From Clostridiaceae bacterium (GTDB lineage: Bacteria > Bacillota > Clostridia > Oscillospirales > Butyricicoccaceae), in NCBI GenBank assembly GCA_018383195.1, contig JAGZOP010000029.1, positions 1 to 26,607 of the forward strand: a DNA stretch of 26,607 nucleotides. Direction: 5' to 3'. Below, piece after piece: positions 1-7,449 of the stretch. The notes beneath the pieces were generated by a model. The model made no database searches. It saw nothing but the letters and a program-made list of their open reading frames with translations, and was not told where the DNA came from. The position numbers and the translations under genes were made by a program. How positions within the stretch are numbered: position 1 is the stretch's first letter; each line of letters opens with the position of its first letter.

Positions 1-3000
1 TACAACCGGCGAACCGTTTGCACGCCACAGGAAAGTTACCATCTGTGCACGGGTGCAGGAAGCATTCGGCGCAAACAGCGTATCGGTCACGCCGGAGGTC
101 ACGCCCTTCTCTGCTGCCCACAGGACTGCATCATAGAAGTAGTCCTGTGAAGAGACATCAGTAAAGGGATTCTTGCCGCTTTCCCCTGCCTTCTTAAAGG
201 TTGCCTTAACGGTTACCTTGGATGCAGGCATCTCAAAGGTGAACTCACCGCTGCCCTTATTGGTCAGCTTGATTTCCTTGCCATCCTTATCGGTTACGGT
301 CAACTTGTCCAGCTCATAACCGGTATCCGGCTTGGTGGTTACCTTCACAGTTGCACCCTTGGAGGCATACTTCTTGGATACGGTGACAGAGCCGTTCGAT
401 GCAGTGTTCGCGGTAACCGAATAGTTGGAAGACGAAGAACCGCCGGAAGAGGACGGACGATAAGTATTCAGATCTTCGGGGTTCATCGTTTCTTCTTCGT
501 AGTAAACATCCTTGCCAGTAGCTGCGTCACCATCAACCTGAGCGTCGGTCGGTGCCTTGCCGCCCCAATAGTTCTCAGAAACATCTAGCTTGGTGTCATC
601 TTTAGCCTCGGTCGTGTCAATTACAGTGTTGCCGAGCACCTGATTCTTCTTAAACTCAACCTGTTCCAGATCAGCGCCATAGAACCATACCTTACCGGCA
701 TTGACGAACTCATTTCCGGTAATAGTATAGGTATTCTCGCGATTCGCATCCTCGGCAGCTCCGGCAAAGGAAACCTCAGTCGCACCAGTCACCTTATTGT
801 TGGTAAACACAGTATCCTTTGCATAGCTAACAATGGCGTAGTCGCAGTCATTGAACTCCGTGCCGTTTACTGCAATATTTGCGGTTGCATTCTCTCCATC
901 TGCGGGTTGGCTGTAAACACCTGCATCAAAGTTCTCAAATACACAGTTGTTGATCTCTACCTTGGCATCCTTATTGCTGCTTGAATCAACAAACACAGCA
1001 TACTTGGAGTTCTCGCCGCCGTACATTTTCACATGATCCAACTTACCGGAACTCATAGAGAACCCATTGCCGTTGGTTGTGAAATTGATCGTCAGGTTGG
1101 AGACATTCAGGTTCTCGGCTCCATAGAACAGGTAATCGCCATTGCCGTTAGACTCAACCTTGCCAACAGTAATTGTTTTGCCATTGCCGTCAATGGTGAG
1201 GTTCTTAGCGTCCCAAACCTGAGTCCACGTACCAATAGAAACACTTTGCAGCAGTTTTACAGTGCCACCATTCTTGGCATCCTCGATTGCTTCAGCCAGA
1301 GAGGTGTACTTCTTTTCACCGATTTCGGCAACATACTTAGCGCCCTCTGTCAGCTGAGGAATCTCCAAAGGCTGAGTTTCATTAAGAACAGGCTTTTCTA
1401 CCGTCAGATCAGTCGAAGTTACAATCGCATTGCCGCTTTCATCAGCCTTGTGCGTAACATTGACCTTATAATTGCCTTCGGACAGAGAGTAGATGACGTA
1501 TTTATCACCTACTTTTTTCATTTCAGTAGAGTCGTTAAACGCCGTAATCGGGCTGCCGTCTGCGTTTGTTACGGTGACTTTATCACCCTCAGCTACATTT
1601 TCCAGAACGATCAGTTTTCGGTCTACGACCTTTGCGCCGGTATCTTCGATGGTTACATTGCTCTTACTGGACCAGTCGCAGTGAGTCTTATAAATTACCA
1701 CGTCACCCCTATAGGTGTTGCCGCTGATGGTAGCATTCAGAGCGCTGCCCTGACGATCATCATTTTCATTTCCTGCCCACTTCAAATACTGCGCATAATC
1801 CCACAACTGGATATAAGCAGTATCCCAATTACCGGCATCAAAAGTATTTCCGGTGATCTGAATGTTAGTATTGTCTGTAGCAGTCTTACCCCAATAACCG
1901 TCGATGGGTACACGAACATTGGTGAACGTGTTATTCGCGAAGTTCATCTGTCCTGCCGCATGGTTGTCGCCGCAGGTGTAGTAGCCGCGCTCGAAGTCCT
2001 TAAACGTACAGCCGGTAATGGTGATATTCGGCTGATGGATATAGAGTGCGGTGCTTTCTGTTTTTCCATTTCCGGTGAAAGAACACTTCTCCAGAGCGAG
2101 ACTATCACAGTTGCCGCCGCTGATTACAGCAGTTCCGTCTGTAGAAACGAAGTTAAGACCATTCAAAGTGACATTATTCGCCGTTACAGCCATCTTGCTG
2201 CTTTTGTCCGTCTTGATGGTTGCATCCACGCCGTCTGCTGCCTGAACAGTAACATTCTCGCGAGTAATGGTGAACGGTGCATAGGTACCGGACTTGGTAA
2301 TCTCTACAGTGACCGGCTCTGTTTCCGTAGTGCCATTCGCAGCAGTAATCGCATCACTCAGCGTCTTGTAACCGGTTTCTCCAATCTTCGCTACATTGTT
2401 GTCCACGGTCACAGGGGTGCCATTAACGGTGGCATCAATAGAAACATTTCCACCATTTCCACTCGCAATGTCATTATAAAAGTCACCATGCGGCGTAATC
2501 GTATTGGTTACATCCAAGTCACCGGACATAGCTTTATTGACCGTAGCACTGCACCCAGTAATGGTGGTGTTGCCTGCGCTGCTATTCATGACTGTACCAG
2601 TCAAAGCACCAAACTCTGCACCATCATCCTTATCAGGCTTCGTAAGTGTCAAGTTGCCTTCATATGTGCAGTTTGTCAACGTATTGCCATAATGCAGGAT
2701 ACCCAGAATGCCGCCGACATCACAGGTTGAACCGGTTACATCAATCTTGACATCACAGTCGGAAACCGTATGACCACCTTCGCCCATGAAGCCGACCAGA
2801 CCGCCGATGTAAGTACGATAATTCTCACTGTCTGCGCGGACATAGCTGCCCGTGTCACCCACTACATCAACATTGGTGACGTTTGCATAGACACTTTTAC
2901 CGAGTGCGCCGCCAACATAAGAGTAGCCATCTACTTGGATCAGACCGGTCACAGTGATGTTTGTATACTTAGAGGTATGCGGCGTACCCGCAACCGCACC

Positions 3001-3465
3001 AACTTCCAAACGTCCTGCAACTTCGGCATTCTGCAAAGTGAAATTTTTTACTTCACCATCCGCTGTATAGCCAAACAGACCAACGTTGCTTTTCTTAGGT
3101 GTATTGATTGACAGATTGGAAATAGTCTTTTCATTTCCATCAAAAGTGCCACTAAACGGCTTACCGGATGTGCCAATCGGCGTCCATTCCTTGCCGCTCA
3201 AGTCAATGTCAGCACCCAACTTAATAGTCTTGCCGCTGAAGTTGTTTCCTTCATTGACCAACTGAGCCAGACCAGCCAGATCAGCTGCATCCTGCATGGT
3301 ATACACTTCGGCATTTCCCTCTTCATTCCAAGAAGTATCTACCGTCGTTCCATCCCATGAAGCAACACTTCCTGTAGCTCCATTTCCATCCACTGCAAAC
3401 GCCACGGGAGCCATGGTCATTACCATGCACACTGCCAAAAGTGCTGATAATAATCTTTTTTTCAT
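1..3465 (-). CDS. Large secreted S-layer-homology surface protein with GLUG repeats and beta-helix modules (partial, C-terminus outside window)
   Basis: A single open frame of 1155 codons runs from an ATG at 3465 to the left edge with no stop, so the C-terminus is missing. The start follows an AAGGAGG site. Residues 1-24 are a signal peptide (MKKRLLS start, hydrophobic core, APVAFA cleavage region). Residues about 100-255 hold GLUG-type repeats (VGLFGY, VGGALG, IGGLVGF, VGGILG). Two similar modules begin near residues 358 (YKTLSDAI) and 715 (YTSLAEAI); each is rich in N-x-x-F/I-x-x-N turns typical of right-handed parallel beta-helix proteins. Residues about 1013-1093 resemble bacterial InlB-B-like repeats, preceded by a Ser/Gly linker. 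Residues about 1099-1155 begin an S-layer homology domain (FTDV, YFYDAVLWAAEKG, TRAQMVTFLWR). It is probably a wall-anchored adhesin or glycan-binding protein; no catalytic residues were identified, so an enzymatic role is not claimed. Confidence 0.9.
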   Translation of the reverse strand, partial: MKKRLLSALLAVCMVMTMAPVAFAVDGNGATGSVASWDGTTVDTSWNEEGNAEVYTMQDAADLAGLAQLVNEGNNFSGKTIKLGADIDLSGKEWTPIGTSGKPFSGTFDGNEKTISNLSINTPKKSNVGLFGYTADGEVKNFTLQNAEVAGRLEVGAVAGTPHTSKYTNITVTGLIQVDGYSYVGGALGKSVYANVTNVDVVGDTGSYVRADSENYRTYIGGLVGFMGEGGHTVSDCDVKIDVTGSTCDVGGILGILHYGNTLTNCTYEGNLTLTKPDKDDGAEFGALTGTVMNSSAGNTTITGCSATVNKAMSGDLDVTNTITPHGDFYNDIASGNGGNVSIDATVNGTPVTVDNNVAKIGETGYKTLSDAITAANGTTETEPVTVEITKSGTYAPFTITRENVTVQAADGVDATIKTDKSSKMAVTANNVTLNGLNFVSTDGTAVISGGNCDSLALEKCSFTGNGKTESTALYIHQPNITITGCTFKDFERGYYTCGDNHAAGQMNFANNTFTNVRVPIDGYWGKTATDNTNIQITGNTFDAGNWDTAYIQLWDYAQYLKWAGNENDDRQGSALNATISGNTYRGDVVIYKTHCDWSSKSNVTIEDTGAKVVDRKLIVLENVAEGDKVTVTNADGSPITAFNDSTEMKKVGDKYVIYSLSEGNYKVNVTHKADESGNAIVTSTDLTVEKPVLNETQPLEIPQLTEGAKYVAEIGEKKYTSLAEAIEDAKNGGTVKLLQSVSIGTWTQVWDAKNLTIDGNGKTITVGKVESNGNGDYLFYGAENLNVSNLTINFTTNGNGFSMSSGKLDHVKMYGGENSKYAVFVDSSSNKDAKVEINNCVFENFDAGVYSQPADGENATANIAVNGTEFNDCDYAIVSYAKDTVFTNNKVTGATEVSFAGAAEDANRENTYTITGNEFVNAGKVWFYGADLEQVEFKKNQVLGNTVIDTTEAKDDTKLDVSENYWGGKAPTDAQVDGDAATGKDVYYEEETMNPEDLNTYRPSSSGGSSSSNYSVTANTASNGSVTVSKKYASKGATVKVTTKPDTGYELDKLTVTDKDGKEIKLTNKGSGEFTFEMPASKVTVKATFKKAGESGKNPFTDVSSQDYFYDAVLWAAEKGVTSGVTDTLFAPNASCTRAQMVTFLWRANGSPVV

Positions 3466-3467
3466 GT

Positions 3468-3497
3468 TTATTCCTCCTTTTTAGTTTTTCTAAGCAT
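3468..3497 (-). CDS. Nine-codon leader peptide upstream of the surface protein gene
   Basis: ATG at 3497 opens a 9-residue frame, MLRKTKKEE, ending with TAA at 3468-3470, two bases before the ATG of the surface protein. It has its own AAAGGAGGA site about 9 nt upstream. Its AAG-GAG-GAA codons form the ribosome binding site of the next gene, so ribosomes translating it would cover and then release that site. This is seen directly in the sequence; translation of so short a frame is inferred. Chance is possible because purine-rich ribosome binding sites easily look like Lys/Glu codons. Confidence 0.35.
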   Translation of the reverse strand: MLRKTKKEE

Positions 3498-3562
3498 GAC
3501 CTGTATCCTCCTTTCGCAGCCATGCTCATTCGACTTTTTTCTTGGGTCTTTGCTATATTTTC

Positions 3563-3590
3563 AGTATACCATGTTTGGAGGAATTTTAAA
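3563..3590 (-). promoter_or_regulatory. Probable promoter of the surface protein gene
   Basis: Reading leftward, the -10 is TATACT (3568-3563) preceded by TGG, an extended -10. A weak -35, TTTAAA (3590-3585), lies 16 bp upstream. It sits about 60 bp before the leader peptide. Confidence 0.5.
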
Positions 3591-3798
3591 TCTAAATTTT
3601 CTAATTTTACTAATTATATATATGGAAGTAATTCCAATAATTACTGAAATACATTCTGATACCGGATATGCAAGCTATACTCCGGTCATTTTTACAATCA
3701 CAGAAAGCAGGAAGGCTGCTGGCACAAGCACAAATAATCCCCTCAAAGGAGACATCATCTGTGCGGGATAAATGCACGCCGTAGATATAAAATAATTG
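3591..3798. other. A+T-rich spacer between divergent transcription units
   Basis: No gene is supported here. It separates the leftward surface-protein promoter from the rightward riboswitch promoter. It contains one inverted repeat at 3627-3645 (AGTAATT, 5-nt loop, AATTACT) with no T-run, of unknown role. Short open frames crossing it lack ribosome binding sites and protein-like composition. Confidence 0.6.
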
Positions 3799-3827
3799 TT
3801 TACAAATGCTTTTTTCTGCGTTATACT
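3799..3827 (+). promoter_or_regulatory. Housekeeping promoter of the fluoride-responsive antiporter gene
   Basis: TTTACA (3799-3804), a 17-bp spacer and TATACT (3822-3827). The expected transcription start, about 3834, coincides with the first base of the fluoride aptamer, which supports both calls. Confidence 0.8.
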
Positions 3828-3834
3828 CATTACA

Positions 3835-3890
3835 GGGAATGAAGTTCTCCCTTGGGTAACCTAAACCGCTTTTTAGCTGATGACTTCTGC
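3835..3890 (+). ncRNA. Fluoride riboswitch aptamer (crcB motif)
   Basis: The sequence follows the crcB aptamer layout: stem GGGA/UCCC (3835-3838 with 3848-3851) enclosing AUGAAGUUC, a UAAACCGC segment, then AGCUGAUGACUUCUGC. GAAG at 3841-3844 can pair with CUUC at 3884-3887, the pseudoknot of this aptamer. Relative to short family members there is a small insertion, GG-GUAA-CC, a tetraloop hairpin near 3854-3861. It lies between a strong promoter and a transporter gene, the family's usual place. Identified by eye against remembered family members; a covariance-model search was not run. Confidence 0.88.
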
Positions 3891-3926
3891 GATATAACAT
3901 TTCGCAGGAAAGCCATCGGCTTTTTT
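3884..3926 (+). promoter_or_regulatory. Expression platform of the fluoride riboswitch: overlapping hairpins ending in a U-run
   Basis: First hairpin: CUGCGA (3887-3892) with UCGCAG (3902-3907), extendable by two weaker pairs into the CUUC pseudoknot strand. Second hairpin: AAAGCC (3909-3914) with GGCUUU (3918-3923), loop AUC, ending in a run of six U. The 3' side of the first overlaps the 5' side of the second, and the 5' side of the first overlaps the aptamer. This is consistent with fluoride binding deciding transcription termination; which fold is the off state cannot be settled by eye. Confidence 0.6.
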
Positions 3927-3946
3927 GCGTCTAAGGAGGAAATTTC

Positions 3947-5152
3947 ATGTTAACATCATTGGCTTTTATCTTTCTTGCAGGGCTTGCACTTGCTGCAATC
4001 TGTCAAGCATTCAAACTGCCTCGCATCATCGGCATGTTAATTACAGGTATTCTATTGGGTCCATATGCTCTGAATCTGCTGGACCCATCTATCCTGTCAA
4101 TTTCCGCCGACTTGCGGCAAATGGCACTTATTATCATTCTGCTCAAAGCAGGTCTTTCACTCAATTTCGCTGATCTGAAAAAAGTCGGACGGCCTGCAAT
4201 TATGATGTCTTTCGTACCGGCAAGCTTTGAAATGCTCGCCTTCTTTTTATTCGCACCATGTATTCTTGGGATCTCACGAATTGAGGCTGCTGTTATGGGT
4301 GCGGTACTCGGCGCAGTTTCGCCGGCAATCGTCGTGCCGCGTATGGTTCAGCTTATGGATACTAAATACGGCACAAACAAAAGTATTCCTCAGATGATTC
4401 TGGCTGGCGCTTCGTGTGATGATATCTTTGTTATCGTACTGTTTTCTACATTTATCGGTATGGCGCAAGGAAATGGTGCAAATCCTATGGAACTGGTTCA
4501 TATTCCGATTTCTATCGTGCTCGGAATTGTACTGGGAATCGTTTCCGGGTATCTGCTCAGCTTATTCTTTGAAACTGCATATACGCACGGTCGATACATC
4601 CGAAACAGTATGAAGGTTATCATCATTCTCGGGATATCTTTCTCTCTCAAGGCAATCGAAAACTATATGGAAAACATTGTTCCGATTTCCGGTCTGCTGG
4701 CGATTGTAAGTATGGCGTGCATGCTCAAAGTTAGAAGCACCGTATCTGTTTCCAAGAGATTATCCGAAAAGTTTGGGAAGCTTTGGCTGGCAGCCGAAGT
4801 AATCTTATTTGTTCTGGTCGGCGCGGCAGTGGACATTCGCTATACGCTTAACGCCGGTATTGCAGCACTCCTGATGATTTTACTTGCACTAACCATTCGC
4901 TCTCTGGGGGTTGCCCTTTGTTTGGTAAAAACTTCGCTGACTTGGAAAGAACGCCTTTTTTGTGTATTGGCATATCTGCCCAAGGCTACCGTTCAGGCCG
5001 CGATTGGTTCTGTCCCGCTGTCTCTCGGTCTGCCCTGCGGCCAAATTGTTTTATCGGTCGCTGTCCTTGCCATTTTAATTACTGCTCCATTGGGGGCATT
5101 GGCAATCGACTCAACCTACACCCGTTTGCTAAAGAAAGAACAGGTATCGTGA
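3947..5152 (+). CDS. Cation/proton antiporter (CPA/NhaP-type) under fluoride riboswitch control
   Basis: The 401-residue, almost wholly hydrophobic protein has about 12 membrane segments and the architecture of monovalent cation/proton antiporters of the CPA superfamily. Visible motifs are PRIIGMLITGILLGP (residues 25-39), the crossover-helix stretch AVSPAIVVP (123-131), the acidic pair D158-D159 in GASCDD (ion/proton-binding aspartates), and LPKATVQAAIG near 344. A strong AAGGAGG lies 7 nt before the ATG. Fluoride riboswitches are known to control some sodium/proton-antiporter-type genes besides crcB/fluc and CLC-F channels. This protein is therefore inferred to help cells survive fluoride, either by exporting ions or by restoring pH and sodium balance when HF enters. 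Direct fluoride transport is not shown by the sequence. It appears monocistronic. Confidence 0.87.
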   Translation: MLTSLAFIFLAGLALAAICQAFKLPRIIGMLITGILLGPYALNLLDPSILSISADLRQMALIIILLKAGLSLNFADLKKVGRPAIMMSFVPASFEMLAFFLFAPCILGISRIEAAVMGAVLGAVSPAIVVPRMVQLMDTKYGTNKSIPQMILAGASCDDIFVIVLFSTFIGMAQGNGANPMELVHIPISIVLGIVLGIVSGYLLSLFFETAYTHGRYIRNSMKVIIILGISFSLKAIENYMENIVPISGLLAIVSMACMLKVRSTVSVSKRLSEKFGKLWLAAEVILFVLVGAAVDIRYTLNAGIAALLMILLALTIRSLGVALCLVKTSLTWKERLFCVLAYLPKATVQAAIGSVPLSLGLPCGQIVLSVAVLAILITAPLGALAIDSTYTRLLKKEQVS

Positions 5153-5160
5153 TGGCGTTC

Positions 5161-5188
5161 TCGGCAGACTGATATATTTTTCTGCCGA
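5161..5188 (+). terminator. Probable terminator after the antiporter gene
   Basis: TCGGCAGA (5161-5168) and TCTGCCGA (5181-5188) form an 8-bp stem with a T-rich 12-nt loop, beginning 8 bp after the stop codon. The trailing T-run is weak (TTCTTCC), so termination efficiency is uncertain. Confidence 0.5.
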
Positions 5189-5248
5189 TTCTTCCAGTTT
5201 GCTTTTCAGGAACGGCTTGTCCTATCAAACCATCGCAAAATGTTGTAC

Positions 5249-5479
5249 TTACACAGTCGCAGCATCTGCTGCAAGGTCTTCAAACAAATCGGTCAGCGCG
5301 TCTCCTTTGCATTGAAGCACTGATGCTGAAAATGGCATACCGGACGCGGACTGCGGATAAATCCCTGTCGTATGGTCAACAAAGTAATCTCCGAACCCAC
5401 TTTCTCGAATCTGCTCCGGCGTAAGATTTTTTGTGAGCTGGTACACGATTGCAGCAATCATTTCCTGATGTGCCAATTC
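5249..5479 (-). pseudogene. cotJC: cotJC (spore-coat manganese catalase family), downstream fragment, split by the 18-kb element
   Basis: Translated leftward from 5479 this reads EL-AHQEMIAAIVYQLTKN and continues through LTPEQIRESGFGDYFVDH, ASGMPFSAS, CKGDALTDLFEDLAADA to a TAA at 5249. It matches the CotJC/manganese-catalase family from the metal-binding EExAH motif onward; in Bacillus subtilis CotJC (about 189 residues) the same blocks occupy roughly residues 65-133. There is no start codon with a ribosome binding site; the TTG at 5476 belongs to the interrupted codon series. The matching upstream part is at 23555-23675. About 55 C-terminal residues are missing: homology stops near 5258, and after a +1 frame change a few residues (KYNILRWFD) still faintly resemble the family, suggesting decay by frameshift. 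It could be mistaken for a 75-residue hypothetical gene. Confidence 0.85.
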
Positions 5480-5499
5480 AGTTGTACCGCGAAGTTATC
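5470..5499. other. Left attachment junction of the element
   Basis: The core GTGCCAATTC (5470-5479) is shared with the right junction. To its left is cotJC coding sequence; to its right (5484-5499) is the element-side arm GTACCGCGAAGTTATC, which is the inverted counterpart of the arm at 23543-23558. Confidence 0.7.
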
Positions 5500-5507
5500 T
5501 GTAAGCA

Positions 5508-5547
5508 AAACAACGGTTTCCCGCAAAATAGCAGGAAACCGTTGTTT
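5508..5547 (-). terminator. Strong terminator of the phosphonate operon
   Basis: A perfect 14-bp stem (5508-5521 with 5534-5547, arm AAACAACGGTTTCC) has a 12-nt loop. It starts 7 bp after the phnX stop and ends leftward transcription with TTGTTTT. It would also insulate the cotJC fragment from cargo transcription. Confidence 0.8.
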
Positions 5548-5554
5548 ATTGATT

Positions 5555-6331
5555 TTAAACGCCCATCATATGAAGCAGCGCAGGTAATTCGCTCAGATTC
5601 CGAATTACAAAATGTGCTCCTGCATTTCGGAACGTTGACTCTGTCTTGCGGCAGACTTCTTCCCGTGCATGATCAGACATCGACTCAAACTCGGCTTCGC
5701 TGAGCCCCAACTCTGAACTGCCTTCCAGAACACCTACAGACCAGACGCCTGCCTGTATGCCCTCTTTGATATCCGAAACCGTATCCCCCACTTTGACCAC
5801 ACGGCGAACATCAGAAATGCCCAATGTTTTCATGTTTTCAAAAATCATATAGGGATACGGTCTGCCTTTTCCACCCACCGCATCGGGACTGAACCAGCAG
5901 TCCGGCTCATATCCCTGCCGTGCGGCTTCCGGAACAACCACAGCCATCATAGCATCCGTATATCCCGTTGTGGAGCCGATTTTTAATCCCATCTTCCGAA
6001 GAGTTTCCACCGTTTCCAGAACATAAGGCTTTACTCCCGCAAACTGATCTAAAATAGAAAACAGTTTCGGCTCAAACTGCGCATAAATCGCGTCCACAGC
6101 GGCATCGTCAGCCGGTTTTCCCTGCGCCTGTTCCCATGCCGCATCAATTCGTTCCATATGCAGCATCGTGCGGATATGATCTCGCTTCAACATACCCATG
6201 GGTTTCCGTGTTTCTTCCATCGTCACATCTACGCCGAAATGCCGGAACGCTTCCCGGAATGCCTGCACCGGAGCAAAGCATCCGTAATCTACCGTGGTTC
6301 CTGCCCAGTCGAATATCACAGCTTCTATCAT
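5555..6331 (-). CDS. phnX: Phosphonoacetaldehyde hydrolase (phosphonatase)
   Basis: Cleaves phosphonoacetaldehyde to acetaldehyde and phosphate, the second step of 2-aminoethylphosphonate use; cytoplasmic. The 258-residue protein is a HAD-superfamily member of near-normal length (family about 260-275). It begins MIEAVIFDWAGT, with nucleophile D8 and the phosphonatase-specific A10-G11-T12 in place of the usual HAD DxD. K49 in MGMLKRDHI is the Schiff-base lysine of the cap domain. The STTGYTD motif near 120 and KVGDTVSDIKEG near 180 supply the remaining HAD loops. Its ATG overlaps the phnW stop by four bases (ATGA), implying translational coupling. It is the last gene of the operon, followed by a strong terminator. 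Confidence 0.96.
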   Translation of the reverse strand: MIEAVIFDWAGTTVDYGCFAPVQAFREAFRHFGVDVTMEETRKPMGMLKRDHIRTMLHMERIDAAWEQAQGKPADDAAVDAIYAQFEPKLFSILDQFAGVKPYVLETVETLRKMGLKIGSTTGYTDAMMAVVVPEAARQGYEPDCWFSPDAVGGKGRPYPYMIFENMKTLGISDVRRVVKVGDTVSDIKEGIQAGVWSVGVLEGSSELGLSEAEFESMSDHAREEVCRKTESTFRNAGAHFVIRNLSELPALLHMMGV

Positions 6332-7425
6332 CCTGCAACCTCTTTTCTGTACTGCGCAATAATCGCAGAAAGCTTTTCGATATCTTCCGCATAGATTTCT
6401 CCGATATTGCCAATGCGGAACGTATCCCGCTCGGTCAGCTTGCCGGGATAGATTGCATAGCCTCTGTTTTTTACATAGCGGTAGAAATCTTCAAACTGAA
6501 AGTGCATTCCATCCGGGTAACAGAATGTCGTGATAATCGGACCCTGATGCGCCCGGTCAATATATGGCGTAAACCCAAGCCGCCCCATTTCTTCGATTAA
6601 GAGGCGGTTATTCGCCGCATAGCGCTGATGGCGCGCTGCAATGCCGCCCTCTTCGTCCAATTCTTCAAGCGCTTTGGAAAAAGCAAGCACCACATGCGTC
6701 GGAGATGTGAAACGCCATTTCCCGTCCTTGTCCATCGTTTTCCACTGCTCCAGCAGATCGAGTGACAGGGAGCGCGCCTTTCCTTCGCTTTCCATGAGCC
6801 GGTCGCGCCGACAAATGATGAAGGAAAAACCGGGAACCCCTTGAATGCACTTGTTGGCACTGGACACCAGAAAATCAATTCCCCAATCCGCTACCGGAAT
6901 TTCCACGCCGCCAAAGGAGGACATTGCATCCACAATGAACGTGCGTCCTGCTGCTTTCACCGCTTTTCCAACTGCCTCAATATCGTTCAGGATACCACTG
7001 GTAGTTTCACTGTGTACCATGGCAACATGTGTGATTCCAGCATCGGATTCCAGAAGCTTTGCAACATGCGCCGCATCCGGTACACGATCATAGCGTTCTG
7101 CATAATGCACATATGGGATCCCAGCATGTTCACAGATTTGTGTCATACGAACCCCATAGGCACCGTTGGAGCAGATCAGCACCTTGTCCTCACTTCCAAC
7201 CACACTGGATAATACACTTTCCACACCGAATGTCCCGCTGCCCTGCATCAGCACAGCCGTGTATTCTGGCGCAGTTACCTGCGCCAGTTCTAGCAGTCTG
7301 CTGCAAATATGCCGCGTGACTTCTTTATAATCATCATCCCACGTACAGCGGTCTACCAGCATTTCACGTTTTACAGTGTCGGTGGTGGTCAGCGGTCCCG
7401 GGGTGAGCAGTTTATAATTATTCAT
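6328..7425 (-). CDS. phnW: 2-aminoethylphosphonate-pyruvate transaminase
   Basis: A PLP-dependent class V (alanine-glyoxylate-like fold) aminotransferase that converts 2-aminoethylphosphonate and pyruvate to phosphonoacetaldehyde and alanine. The 365-residue length is typical. The N-terminal LLTPGPLTTT motif is characteristic of PhnW. GSGTFGVES (62-70) binds the cofactor phosphate, D166 in VDAMSSFGG pairs with the pyridine nitrogen, and K192 in SSANKCIQG is the PLP lysine. A final TFRIGNIGEI motif near the C-terminus is also usual. The ATG follows an AAGGAAAAAG-type site. It lies 24 bp after the binding-protein gene and overlaps phnX, so uptake and both degradation steps are made from one message. 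Confidence 0.96.
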   Translation of the reverse strand: MNNYKLLTPGPLTTTDTVKREMLVDRCTWDDDYKEVTRHICSRLLELAQVTAPEYTAVLMQGSGTFGVESVLSSVVGSEDKVLICSNGAYGVRMTQICEHAGIPYVHYAERYDRVPDAAHVAKLLESDAGITHVAMVHSETTSGILNDIEAVGKAVKAAGRTFIVDAMSSFGGVEIPVADWGIDFLVSSANKCIQGVPGFSFIICRRDRLMESEGKARSLSLDLLEQWKTMDKDGKWRFTSPTHVVLAFSKALEELDEEGGIAARHQRYAANNRLLIEEMGRLGFTPYIDRAHQGPIITTFCYPDGMHFQFEDFYRYVKNRGYAIYPGKLTERDTFRIGNIGEIYAEDIEKLSAIIAQYRKEVAG

Positions 7426-7449
7426 CCTACTTTTTCCTTTGTTTGAAAC

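Noticed and set aside
1033..2730. Long + strand open frame (565 codons) opposite the surface-protein gene
   Set aside because: It has no ribosome binding site, no domain-like sequence, and lies wholly antisense to a repetitive gene with a signal peptide and clear domains.
5250..5272. Palindrome GCAGCA-TC-TGCTGC at the outer cotJC break as another integrase site
   Set aside because: The arms fall within coding sequence compatible with normal Ala codons, and no matching copy was found at another break.
5249..5476. Independent 75-residue hypothetical gene starting at TTG 5476
   Set aside because: The residues are the interior of CotJC, the TTG is a normal leucine codon of the EELAH motif, and no ribosome binding site precedes it.
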